Positions 7,892 through 14,426 of a stretch of 46,540 bases of DNA are shown here, in pieces. Within the stretch, counting starts at the first letter, position 1, and the number at the start of each line of letters is the position of its first letter. Origin of the DNA: Streptomyces antioxidans (lineage in GTDB: Bacteria > Actinomycetota > Actinomycetes > Streptomycetales > Streptomycetaceae); the NCBI RefSeq assembly GCF_000968685.2, contig NZ_LAKD02000137.1, positions 1 to 46,540 of the forward strand. The letters are read 5' to 3'. Both the position numbers and the translations under genes were made by a program. Below the pieces are notes generated by a model that was not told the DNA's origin, did not search any database, and saw nothing but the letters and a program-made list of their open reading frames with translations.

Positions 7892-8313
7892 ATATGAGTG
7901 CTCCGCGAGTTTGGGGCCTGATGTGCCCAGGATCCCGAGAAGAAGTCACCCGCGCCCGCCGCTGGACCCGCGACATCCTCAACGGACACCCCTGCGCGCA
8001 CGACGCCGAATTGATCGTGAGCGAACTCGGCAGCAATGCCCTCACCCACACCGCCAGCGGCAGCCCCTACGGCACCTTCCAACTCACGCTGTCCCTCTCA
8101 CCCCGCACCGTCGCGATCTCCGTCACCGACGAGGGAGGCCACCCCGAAGAACCCCGCTCTACGGAGGCCGACCCGGACGACACCCACGGCCGCGGATTAA
8201 CCATCGTCATGGCACTCGCCCGCCGCCTGGACATCACCGGCAGCCAGTACGGCCGCACCGTCACCGCCCAACTCGTAGCAGCACCCGAGCAGGCAGGAGT
8301 CACCACATGCTGA
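7882..8313 (+). CDS. RsbW-like ATP-binding protein
   Basis: A 143-aa protein with a GHKL/HATPase_c_2 fold like anti-sigma kinases. The N box is ELGSNALTHT (residues about 47-56), the G1-like motif is SVTDEGG (about 78-85) and HGRGLTIV is at about 100-107. Streptomyces encodes many such proteins, whose partners are usually unknown. The start may be ATG 7882 or ATG 7894, since no good ribosome site is visible. The O6 operator motif covers the 7882 start. It overlaps the next gene by 7 nt. Confidence 0.85.
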   Translation: MDEYMSAPRVWGLMCPGSREEVTRARRWTRDILNGHPCAHDAELIVSELGSNALTHTASGSPYGTFQLTLSLSPRTVAISVTDEGGHPEEPRSTEADPDDTHGRGLTIVMALARRLDITGSQYGRTVTAQLVAAPEQAGVTTC

Positions 8314-8720
8314 GGCCCCTACTGCGACCCGGCTACTGGTGCGAGTGCTGGACGCGTTCACCAGCCAGAGGACCCCGCTCGGTCCTGCTCGCCTCCATCG
8401 AAACCAACAGCCCGAGCGAGGCCACCCGATGGATCCGCGTCACCGTGCGAACCATCGCCTCAGCACTCGACCGGGAAACAGCCCATGACGCATGGGACTG
8501 GGTCACCTACGGCCACAAGGAAGCCGAAGACGCCCTCACCAACGGCGAAGCAACCACGTTCGCCCTCACCCAACAAGACACCCACATCGAATGGATCCTC
8601 CGGCCGGTCATCTTCCTACCCCTCGCCCACCGCGAATCCCGACGCCTTCCGGCATGCGCAGAACAGTTCGCTTGCCCCACCACACACAAGATCGCCCGCC
8701 ACCAGGCCAACCGCCACTGA
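8307..8720 (+). CDS. conserved AICE hypothetical protein
   Basis: A 137-aa protein, start ATG 8307 overlapping the end of the ATPase gene (ATGCTGA), with GGCAGGAG upstream. Visible features are WCECWTRS near the N-terminus, a helical middle (HDAWDWVTYGHKEAEDAL) and cysteines near the C-terminus (CAEQFAC). Translational coupling suggests it works with the ATPase. I do not recognise the family. Confidence 0.7.
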   Translation: MLRPLLRPGYWCECWTRSPARGPRSVLLASIETNSPSEATRWIRVTVRTIASALDRETAHDAWDWVTYGHKEAEDALTNGEATTFALTQQDTHIEWILRPVIFLPLAHRESRRLPACAEQFACPTTHKIARHQANRH

Positions 8721-9156
8721 GTTACAACCTTCTCTACGGGTTCAAGGCGCCGCGCAAGCGCGGCGCGCGCGGCCCGGCGGCGCGGGCCGCCGCTCCTGTC
8801 TCCGCCCCGCTCCGGCCCGACCGCCGAGCCGCGCGCCAGCAGCAAGCACCTTGGCCGAGGAGAAGAGCACCGTCGTGGCTGGGGGTCGGCTCCACGGCTT
8901 TAGGCACCTCCCCGGTCCGGGTCCCGCGTCGGGCAAGGCCAGGGGGCCACTCGTTCAAATTCCGGGCAGGTCCAAAGCCTGCCCGAGTTGCCAACTAGCG
9001 TACGGCCCCCTGACCATGCCCGACCCCAGACCGGGCAGGCCACCGCCCAAACCCGCTCCACCGACTACGTGGGCACCGTTGCCAGGCTTCGTGCCCCTGT
9101 CCAAACTCGGAGTGGATGCCAGGTACTGACCGCTAGCCTTAGAGAGACCGTAAGGG
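8721..9156. other. structured noncoding region, candidate ori/clt
   Basis: 436 nt without a credible gene. It starts with GC-rich short hairpins (8745-8790). It then holds nested inverted repeats: CAGGGGGCC at 8940-8948 pairs with GGCCCCCTG at 9004-9012, enclosing CGGGCAGG (8963-8970) paired with CCTGCCCG (8978-8985). This stem-within-stem, between the conserved AICE genes and the cargo, could be an origin, a clt transfer locus or a structured RNA. The sequence alone does not decide. Confidence 0.4.
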
Positions 9157-10134
9157 GTGGATGTGTCGGAAACAGTCGCGGCCGTCACGGGCGGGCTTTT
9201 CGGGATCTTCGGCGCTCTAATAGGAAGTATTTTTGCCATCAGGGCGTCGAAACGGGCAACGCAGCAAAGCGCAGACGCGACAAGAAGAGCCTTCGAAGCC
9301 GCACTTCAGCTACGCCAAACACAAGAACGCACTTACCATGAGGAAACAAGATTTTATACCTGGCTTCCTGAATTAATCGAACGCATCCCTGAAGAAGTGA
9401 TGATGCGCGTCAGCCGGGAACTGACTAACCGGGACCCGGACGTCACCAACATCACGGCCGAGGCTTTTCACATACACCAAGCAGACACGAGCTCCGAAAG
9501 GGCGAGACTGACACAAGAAATAGCACACTCACTCCGAACGCCGTTGGCGCAAATCGAGGCCGCCGCCCTTTCTATCGACCCACAAGGCCGCACCGAATAT
9601 GAGTCAGTCGCCATTCAACGCATCCGAGGGGGCGTGGAAATATGCAAGTCCTTCATTAGCGCATACAGGAACTACGGCCGACTCCAGGAAAAGGTTGGCA
9701 ATTCATCCAGCGACTCCAACTTGGACATACTTAAATCAGCTATAGAACTCTACCGCAACGCGTCCAACAAAACCCTGAGCGCGGAGTTCCGCGACATACC
9801 AGATAGCCTCGACGGATATTCAAACGATTTCATTATCGCGACCCTCCTTCCACTCCTAGAGAATGCGGTTGAAGCATCCCCCGAGGATGGCACGATATCA
9901 ATCATTTTCACGCAAGTGCAAAATTTCTCCACCTTCACTGTGGCCAATATTTTCGCCGGAAGTGCGCCGACTCCTAGCATTTTTGACAGAGGGTACACGA
10001 CCAAGAATGATCATCAGGGAGTGGGCCTTTCGGTAAGCAAAGGACTGATTGAAGGATTCGCAGGCGGAGAACTGAGAATGAATATCGAAAATGAGATGAT
10101 CAGATTCACGGTCTCACTCCCGTCTGCGAGGTAG
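9157..10134 (+). CDS. sensor histidine kinase (AICE cargo)
   Basis: A 325-aa protein with one N-terminal membrane segment (about 8-29), a coiled region, the H box EIAHSLRTPL with phosphoacceptor His124, the N box LLPLLENAVEA (Asn236) and the glycine box HQGVGLSVSKG (286-296). There is almost no extracellular part, so any signal is probably intramembrane or cytoplasmic. Codon use and base composition are clearly AT-richer than the neighbours, a sign of recent transfer. The start is GTG 9157 (AAGGGG upstream) or GTG 9163. It lies 3 nt before its response regulator. Confidence 0.9.
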   Translation: MDVSETVAAVTGGLFGIFGALIGSIFAIRASKRATQQSADATRRAFEAALQLRQTQERTYHEETRFYTWLPELIERIPEEVMMRVSRELTNRDPDVTNITAEAFHIHQADTSSERARLTQEIAHSLRTPLAQIEAAALSIDPQGRTEYESVAIQRIRGGVEICKSFISAYRNYGRLQEKVGNSSSDSNLDILKSAIELYRNASNKTLSAEFRDIPDSLDGYSNDFIIATLLPLLENAVEASPEDGTISIIFTQVQNFSTFTVANIFAGSAPTPSIFDRGYTTKNDHQGVGLSVSKGLIEGFAGGELRMNIENEMIRFTVSLPSAR

Positions 10135-10137
10135 GCG

Positions 10138-11127
10138 ATGTACACAGTCTTGGTGGTAGACGACTCGCTCAGCATGGCAGAGCAGCTTGCCGACTTAATC
10201 CAGCTCCAGACCGGTCTACCAGCTCTGGCTTGCAGCAGACCCGAAGCGGCCATATCAGCCGTCCAAGAACACCCCATCAAGGTAGCTCTACTAGATCAAA
10301 GAATGCCAATAAAAAGCGGGACTGACCTATATCGGGAAATTCGCGAAATAAGTCCCGAAGTGAAAGCCGTGATGGTCACCGGTGAAGCCAATTCGAGTGA
10401 GGTGGGCCAAGCCCTGAGTCTTGGGTTTTCGGACTACCTAGCCAAGGGTGAGGTGTCTCGACTCTGCGAAATCGTTCTCAAGTGGTACTTTCAATACGAG
10501 GTTGACCAAGCAAGCGAGTTACAGATCAACACCCTCGAACCTCTATTCACAGGGAGAAAGAGGTTCCTACTGGTCGGCAATCAAGTCCGCTACTACCTGG
10601 CCGCACTACAGGTTATCGATAGTGCATACATAGTCCCAGAATCCTGGAGTACGATTCAGCAAATCAACGCGGGACAAGAGAAAAAGTTCACTTTTAGTGC
10701 ATCCGTCAAGGATGCTTTCATCGTGGAAAGTTCTCTGCAATACAACGTTAAAGGCACCCTATCGAGCGAGGTCGCAAAAAAGCCCAAACTCGGCGCGCGG
10801 ATCGAGTCTGCAGTTACGCGGACCGTAAAGAAGTCCCGAACGTCTGAAATCACGACAACTGATTCAATTGAAGAAACCTATAGACTTCCAGAGGAATCCT
10901 CAGATCCAGCCGAGAATTACGTGAAATCTCGACACATCGAAAGCGCTCCTGTATACAAAAGAATACGACTCTCCATTATGAAATCATGTAGTTGTTGTCG
11001 AGCAGATACCGTAATACCTCTAATGGTGCTGATGTTTGACGATGCCTACGCCACCAGGCAAACGGACTATTATCGCGATGGGACTTCTGACACCATCGAT
11101 ACGGGTCAGATTCGGTTGCCCAGCTGA
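10138..11127 (+). CDS. response regulator with novel C-terminal domain
   Basis: A 329-aa protein. Residues 1-120 are a receiver domain with acidic pair D8-D9, phosphoacceptor D53 (LLDQRMP), a Thr in VMVTGE and Lys in YLAKGE. Residues 121-329 match no DNA-binding output domain I know. The stretch about 180-245 is rich in Ser/Thr in an alternating pattern (SAVTRTVKKSRTSEITTTDS), and a CSCC cluster with MVLMFDDAY follows near the end. AT-rich like the kinase gene. This is an orphan two-component pair with a non-transcriptional or unknown output next to the right att site. Confidence 0.85.
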   Translation: MYTVLVVDDSLSMAEQLADLIQLQTGLPALACSRPEAAISAVQEHPIKVALLDQRMPIKSGTDLYREIREISPEVKAVMVTGEANSSEVGQALSLGFSDYLAKGEVSRLCEIVLKWYFQYEVDQASELQINTLEPLFTGRKRFLLVGNQVRYYLAALQVIDSAYIVPESWSTIQQINAGQEKKFTFSASVKDAFIVESSLQYNVKGTLSSEVAKKPKLGARIESAVTRTVKKSRTSEITTTDSIEETYRLPEESSDPAENYVKSRHIESAPVYKRIRLSIMKSCSCCRADTVIPLMVLMFDDAYATRQTDYYRDGTSDTIDTGQIRLPS

Positions 11128-11256
11128 TCAGCCCTTCGCAGGTGCTGCGATCCCAACATCGCCGTACGCAACGGCCTCTGCCAAACGAGCGGCGCTTAGG
11201 CATTCTTCGCACTTGCCACAAGCGTCGCAGTCATGCGCGCGAGTGGCTGCAGCCAC
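11128..11256 (-). CDS. possible small zinc-knuckle protein
   Basis: A 42-aa reading frame, GTG start, with H-D-CDACGKCEEC: four cysteines at CxxCxxCxxC spacing, then a short helical tail. It abuts the response regulator stop tail to tail. The regular cysteine spacing suggests a real metal-binding peptide. However, the start overlaps the arm-type repeat zone and no strong ribosome site is visible. Confidence 0.35.
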   Translation of the reverse strand: MAAATRAHDCDACGKCEECLSAARLAEAVAYGDVGIAAPAKG

Positions 11257-11260
11257 CTCC

Positions 11261-11279
11261 GTGCCAGATGCGTGCCAGA
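11261..11279. repeat. arm-type direct repeat, left of att2
   Basis: Two copies of GTGCCAGA about 10 nt apart, starting 128 nt before the att2 core. The matching pair before att3 starts at 129 nt. Similarity continues about 20 nt downstream (GAGCGG, then GGTCAAC). Confidence 0.55.
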
Positions 11280-11388
11280 ACGAGCGGTGAACCACGGTCA
11301 ACACGAGGCTTCAGGAGCCCACACGCAAGATCGCACTCGGCACCGTTTAAGCAGGTCAAAGCGGTGATTGGCCGCAATCAACCAGTGA

Positions 11389-11432
11389 TTCCCAAGCTCA
11401 GAGCGCGGGTTCGATTCCCGTCACCCGCTCCA
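11389..11432 (+). repeat. att2, tRNA-Gly 3' half direct repeat
   Basis: An exact copy of 1-44, from anticodon loop to CCA, preceded by GTGA as at att3. There is no tRNA 5' half upstream, so this is an attachment site, not a tRNA gene. It is the right end of the AICE and the left end of the mini-element. Confidence 0.9.
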
Positions 11433-11437
11433 ACACA

Positions 11438-11464
11438 AAGCCCCAGGCCAGCGGCCCGGGGCTT
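11438..11464. terminator. terminator after att2
   Basis: Hairpin with AAGCCCC/GGGGCTT outer stem and GGCC/GGCC inner stem, then GTTTGTTG. It sits where the tRNA terminator sits at att1. Confidence 0.65.
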
Positions 11465-11494
11465 GTTTGTTGTCCAGCCCCCTTCAGACGGCTC

Positions 11495-11514
11495 GCACCA
11501 GATGCGCACCAGAT
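11495..11514. repeat. arm-type direct repeat, right of att2
   Basis: Two copies of GCACCAGAT 11 nt apart, starting exactly 63 nt after the att2 core as at att1, although here there is no int gene. Confidence 0.55.
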
Positions 11515-11583
11515 GCAGAGGCCCCGGCGGTCTCCTCGATCGAGCGCTATCGTGAAGCAGAGACGGCCGACAGGGAGAGTCCG

Positions 11584-11805
11584 ATGACTGCCGCCCATGA
11601 CTACAGCGATCTGCACGACATCATCGAGCGGCTTGAGCCCGAGCAGGTGGAAGAGCTGCGTCGCCACGCCCTGCGCCTGGTGAAGACGCCTCCGCCGAGC
11701 CGCTTCCGCGTCCTGCGAAGCTTCGACGGGCCGTCGGACGACCTTGGAGCCCGTGCCAAGGATATCGCTCGCGAGGAGCTCGGCGAGGCCGATGCTGATC
11801 GTTGA
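11584..11805 (+). CDS. antitoxin-like protein of a VapBC pair
   Basis: A 73-aa acidic helical protein (DLHDIIERLEPEQVEELRRHALRL, shown here in its 24-aa leading helix as DLHDIIERL and EQVEELRRH), with a C-terminal tail that may wrap the toxin. ATG preceded by AGGGAGAG. Its 3' end overlaps the PIN toxin start by 14 nt, the usual antitoxin-first arrangement. No clear DNA-binding motif was recognised, so the antitoxin call rests mainly on position. Confidence 0.7.
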   Translation: MTAAHDYSDLHDIIERLEPEQVEELRRHALRLVKTPPPSRFRVLRSFDGPSDDLGARAKDIAREELGEADADR

Positions 11806-12202
11806 TACAGGCCCCATCGTCGCCCTGCTGAACCGAAACGACCCCGATCACAAGAGTTGCACCGAACTGCTGGAGTCCCACGACGGCGAATTGCTGATCA
11901 CGCCGTATGTGCTCACCGAAGCCTGCTACCTGCTAGCCAAGTACGTGAGCCCCGACGCGGAGATCAATCTCATCGAAGCCGTGGCCGCGGAGGACCTCAT
12001 CCAGGTACCCACCGAGAGAGCCGATCTCTCCCGCATGGCCGAACTCATGCAGCAGTACCGCGGATTCCCTCTCGGTATCGCCGATGCATCGGTAGTCGCC
12101 CTTGCGGAGCGCCTCAAAGCGCCCAGGGTCGCCACCCTGGATCGTCGCCACTTCCATGCCATCAAGCCCCTCCACGTGCCGGCGCTAACGCTCCTGCCGT
12201 GA
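11792..12202 (+). CDS. vapC: PIN-domain toxin (VapC-like)
   Basis: A 136-aa PIN ribonuclease. The acidic active-site set is visible: D5 in MLIVDTGPIVALL, Glu in VLTEACYLL, Asp in GIADASVVALAERL and Asp in ATLDRRHF. The start is ATG 11792 with GAGGCCG upstream; a longer frame from 11744 lies inside the antitoxin gene and is rejected. Likely stabilises the mini-element. Confidence 0.88.
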   Translation: MLIVDTGPIVALLNRNDPDHKSCTELLESHDGELLITPYVLTEACYLLAKYVSPDAEINLIEAVAAEDLIQVPTERADLSRMAELMQQYRGFPLGIADASVVALAERLKAPRVATLDRRHFHAIKPLHVPALTLLP

Positions 12203-12211
12203 GGTCGCGCC

Positions 12212-12230
12212 GTGCCAGATGCATGCCAGA
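12212..12230. repeat. arm-type direct repeat, left of att3
   Basis: GTGCCAGAT and ATGCCAGA 10 nt apart, starting 129 nt before the att3 core. The downstream sequence resembles that after the 11261 copy. Confidence 0.5.
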
Positions 12231-12340
12231 ACGGGCGGAGAGCCGCAGTCACCAGCGGTCGCTCAGATGCCAGCGTCAATGTCGGTTGCAGAGAGATTTC
12301 CGCAGGTCACGGCCGTAGGGCCGCCTTAACGGGACGGTGA

Positions 12341-12384
12341 TTCCCAAGCTCAGAGCGCGGGTTCGATTCCCGTCACCCGCTCCA
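12341..12384 (+). repeat. att3, tRNA-Gly 3' half direct repeat
   Basis: A third exact 44-nt copy of the att core, again preceded by GTGA and lacking a tRNA 5' half. Right end of the mini-element. The gap 12203-12622 otherwise holds only the arm repeats, this site, a terminator and an unremarkable leader. Confidence 0.9.
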
Positions 12385-12388
12385 GGCA

Positions 12389-12417
12389 GAAGCCCCAGGC
12401 CAGCGGCCCGGGGCTTC
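12389..12417. terminator. terminator after att3
   Basis: Stem GAAGCCCC/GGGGCTTC plus inner GGCC pairs. Almost identical to the hairpins at 11438 and 17596. Confidence 0.65.
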
Positions 12418-12622
12418 TTCGTTGCCCAGGGCCGCTGGCGTCTCCGGTAAATCGCGACGACACACCAAGATCCAGCACAACGCGATCCCACTTGAGCCAA
12501 AGCGATCGAGACGCGTCGGGTGTTGTGTGGCGGCCGAGGCGCGGGCGTAGGCTCAGCGAAGCGTCCGCAACAACGGCCATGCTCACGATGATCACGCAGA
12601 CCGCCGCCCAGGAGACGTTCCG

Positions 12623-12976
12623 ATGACCGAGCAGCCCTCTGCCCCCGACGGGCCCCTCATCCCCATGCCGGCGCTCACTCCGGCAGCGCTCCGCGCAGCG
12701 GTCGCCCAGATCGCCCCCGCCCAGTTGCCTTCCTTCGTCGAGCACCTCGACCGCGCGGTCGAACAAGCCGCCGCTCAGAGCACCATCGCTCCGCTGCGCA
12801 CCTTCCTGCTGTGGTGGGGAGAATTCGTTGCCATCGAGCGCTACCCCGCGCGCGCGGCCCGCCTGCGTGAACTGGAAGCCGTCGCGGAAGAAGCAACGGA
12901 CCGCGAGGCCCTGCACTCCGCACTCGCCGAGATGCGACAGATCACAGACCTGGCGCAGCGCGAGATCTCCGCGTGA
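12623..12976 (+). CDS. DUF6247-family protein
   Basis: A 117-aa helical protein of the DUF6247 type that commonly precedes a small partner in streptomycetes. Notable features are a Pro-rich N-terminus (GPLIPMPALTPAALRAAV), FLLWWGEFVAIERYP in the middle and an Arg/Glu-rich C-terminal helix. ATG with CAGGAG upstream. Its stop overlaps the next start (GTGA), giving a toxin/antitoxin-like pair. Function not established. Confidence 0.75.
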   Translation: MTEQPSAPDGPLIPMPALTPAALRAAVAQIAPAQLPSFVEHLDRAVEQAAAQSTIAPLRTFLLWWGEFVAIERYPARAARLRELEAVAEEATDREALHSALAEMRQITDLAQREISA

Positions 12977-13236
12977 GCGATAACTGGACCTGGGACTACG
13001 ACCCCGATGCCGAGCATGTCGTAGACGGCCTGCCGCACGAAGTCGTGGCCGAAGTAGAGCGCCTGGCTGAGCAACTGACGGTGCTGGGCCGCGACGCGGT
13101 CGACGTCGGCCGCGGAAACCCGCACGGCGGAGGTCTGCGGACACAGGACATCTTCGGAGGGCGGGGCTTCTTCATGTTCATGGCCCTGGAGCGGCTCGAA
13201 CTTGTTGTGATCACCCGCGTCACATGGCTGGGCTAA
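12973..13236 (+). CDS. small partner of DUF6247, toxin-like
   Basis: An 87-aa protein translationally coupled to the DUF6247 gene (GTGA overlap). Its length and pattern (helical front DGLPHEVVAEVERLAEQL, then beta strands FFMFMALERLELVVITRV) recall RelE/ParE-size toxins, but no catalytic signature can be named. Likely a type II system by arrangement only. Confidence 0.65.
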   Translation: MSDNWTWDYDPDAEHVVDGLPHEVVAEVERLAEQLTVLGRDAVDVGRGNPHGGGLRTQDIFGGRGFFMFMALERLELVVITRVTWLG

Positions 13237-13329
13237 CCAGCGGCACGACGCCAACCCGCGTGCGATCTGGCGCCGCTAGGCTGCCGCAGGGTGAGCCAGG
13301 ACGCCGCCTGAGCAACCACGTAGCGTCCC

Positions 13330-13490
13330 CCGCACCAGAAGCGCACCAGAAGGCTTCGCGCCGCCCCGCTCAACGCCCTTCTGCCGGTCGGCACGGCCCC
13401 GGGCATCGATCCCGGCGGCCACCTCCTTCTGCCGTTCCAGGGGCGAGTGTTGGTAGATCAACGCGGCCCGCTCGGACGAGAGATGGCCGC
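13330..13490 (-). pseudogene. integrase 3' remnant 1
   Basis: The minus strand encodes RAALIYQHSPLERQKEVAAG and the following tail, close to residues 341-385 of the int product at 96-1274, including the nucleophile Tyr. Everything upstream is missing and no att core or hairpin remains beside it. A leftover of an earlier related element. Confidence 0.8.
13332..13350. repeat. arm-type direct repeat in int remnant 1
   Basis: GCACCAGA twice, 10 nt apart, at the position equivalent to 107-126 in the intact int. Confidence 0.5.
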
Positions 13491-13493
13491 CGC

Positions 13494-13643
13494 TCACCCC
13501 GCTGCGCCCTGCACCACCGGGACGGCCTCGGGGACCGGGTGGGTGAGCCAGATTCTCCAGCCTTGCTCCTTCAGCATCCGGGATGCTTCGTGCGCGCCGT
13601 GCCAGCTCTCCCGAGTGTTCTCATGAGCCACCCGCACCCGCAT
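13494..13643 (-). CDS. possible 49-aa protein
   Basis: An ATG frame of 49 aa (begins MRVRVAHENTRESWHG, later GWRIWLTHPVPEAVPVV) between the integrase remnant and the tyrA remnant. Coding-like codon use, no family recognised. It may be the tail of a decayed gene. Confidence 0.3.
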   Translation of the reverse strand: MRVRVAHENTRESWHGAHEASRMLKEQGWRIWLTHPVPEAVPVVQGAAG

Positions 13644-13669
13644 CTGGGGCGGGGCATCGCCGGGTCGCT

Positions 13670-14025
13670 GGCTGTGAGATCTCCTTCAGGCCGGCAACAC
13701 CCCGATCCAGCAGATCCACCACCCGCTTCATGCTCTGAGCCTTGCTGCGCGGCGAGGATGTGGAGAGATCGTCCAGCGCGGCCAAGAGAACCAAGAGGTC
13801 CTCGTTGAGGTTTCGCAGGACTCCGGCGACAGCGGTGGCGTTGGGCTGAAGGACGTCACTCCAGAGCCCGGGGTCGGCCGCGGCGATACGGGTCAGGTCG
13901 CTCAGACCCCTGACCGGCGAGGCGGCGTGCCTCTCCTGGCCCCTGCTGGAGACGGGCACCCATCAAGCCGGCCGCCGCATGAGGTGCGTGGGAGGCCAAG
14001 CCCACCACGCGGTCATGCGCTGTGC
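13670..14025 (-). pseudogene. prephenate dehydrogenase (TyrA) fragment, frameshifted
   Basis: Two frames together give a TyrA C-terminal region. HDRVVGLASHAPHAAAGLMG is in one frame. DLTRIAAADPGLWSDVLQPN and the VDLLDRGVAGL region are in another. The switch is near 13920. Both the N-terminal NAD-binding part and the ACT-like end are absent. A decayed insertion or relic in the integration hot spot. Confidence 0.65.
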
Positions 14026-14102
14026 TCGGAGTGCATAGCGAGTTCCCCGTACAGTCAGCGGATTGATTGCGCGGTCGAGATTTCCGCACGTGGGGCTGCG
14101 GC

Positions 14103-14426
14103 TCACAACATGGTCGTGACGAGACGGGCGAGAGGTGCCGCGGAGGCGGGATTCTGGCCTGTGAGCGGCTGCCGGTCGCAGACGACGTGCTCATCCCACG
14201 GCTGGGGTCCGGAAAGTAAGTAGACACCTCGATGAGTCAGGGCAGGCTGCACGGTCCACGGGATGGTTTCCAGCAGGCCGAGGCTGTCCTCTTCGTCGAG
14301 GCTGTCCTCTTCGTCATCGGTGAAGGCCGTCATCTTGTAGCCGGAAAGGGGCCACTGTCCGGCGGGATCCGTACATGACAGGAGGGCAGCAGGGCCGTGG
14401 CATACGGCGGCGATGGAGCTTACCCA
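14103..14426 (-). pseudogene. DJ-1/PfpI-type amidotransferase fragment
   Basis: The minus strand encodes IAAVCHGPAALL (nucleophile elbow Cys), then GYKMTAFTDDEED, then LLETIPWTVQPAL, then HVVCDRQPLTGQNPAS, which is the C-terminal half of a type-1 glutamine amidotransferase-like domain. A stop precedes the elbow, so the first roughly 110 residues are missing. An 18-nt in-frame duplication gives DEEDSLDEEDSL. The remnant abuts the 3' end of the EamA gene. Confidence 0.65.

Larger units (their letters stand above)
1..11432. mobile_element. AICE (pSAM2-type) integrated in tRNA-Gly
   Basis: Two identical 44-nt direct repeats, each the 3' half of a tRNA-Gly from anticodon loop to CCA, bound this segment. 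Inside are int, xis, a RepSA-type initiator, spread genes, an FtsK-like translocase, a GntR repressor and a Nudix protein, which is the standard gene set of an actinomycete integrative and conjugative element that transfers double-stranded DNA. The core from int to the Nudix gene is mostly on the minus strand. Cargo (ATPase, unknown protein, kinase and response regulator) lies toward the right att. The element looks complete; mobility is inferred. Confidence 0.9.
11389..12384. mobile_element. mini-element without integrase (CIME-like)
   Basis: About 950 bp between att2 and att3, carrying only an antitoxin/toxin pair. It keeps both arm-type repeats at the same distances as the AICE, so the AICE integrase could in principle mobilise it in trans. 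It has no recombinase of its own. Confidence 0.65.

Noticed and set aside
7878..8720. 280-aa frame as one gene
   Set aside because: Its first half is an out-of-frame shadow of the ATP-binding gene; only the part from ATG 8307 has a ribosome site and sensible codon use.
11389..12384. att2 and att3 as extra tRNA genes
   Set aside because: Only the 3' half is present; no acceptor 5' strand, D-arm or anticodon 5' stem precedes either copy.
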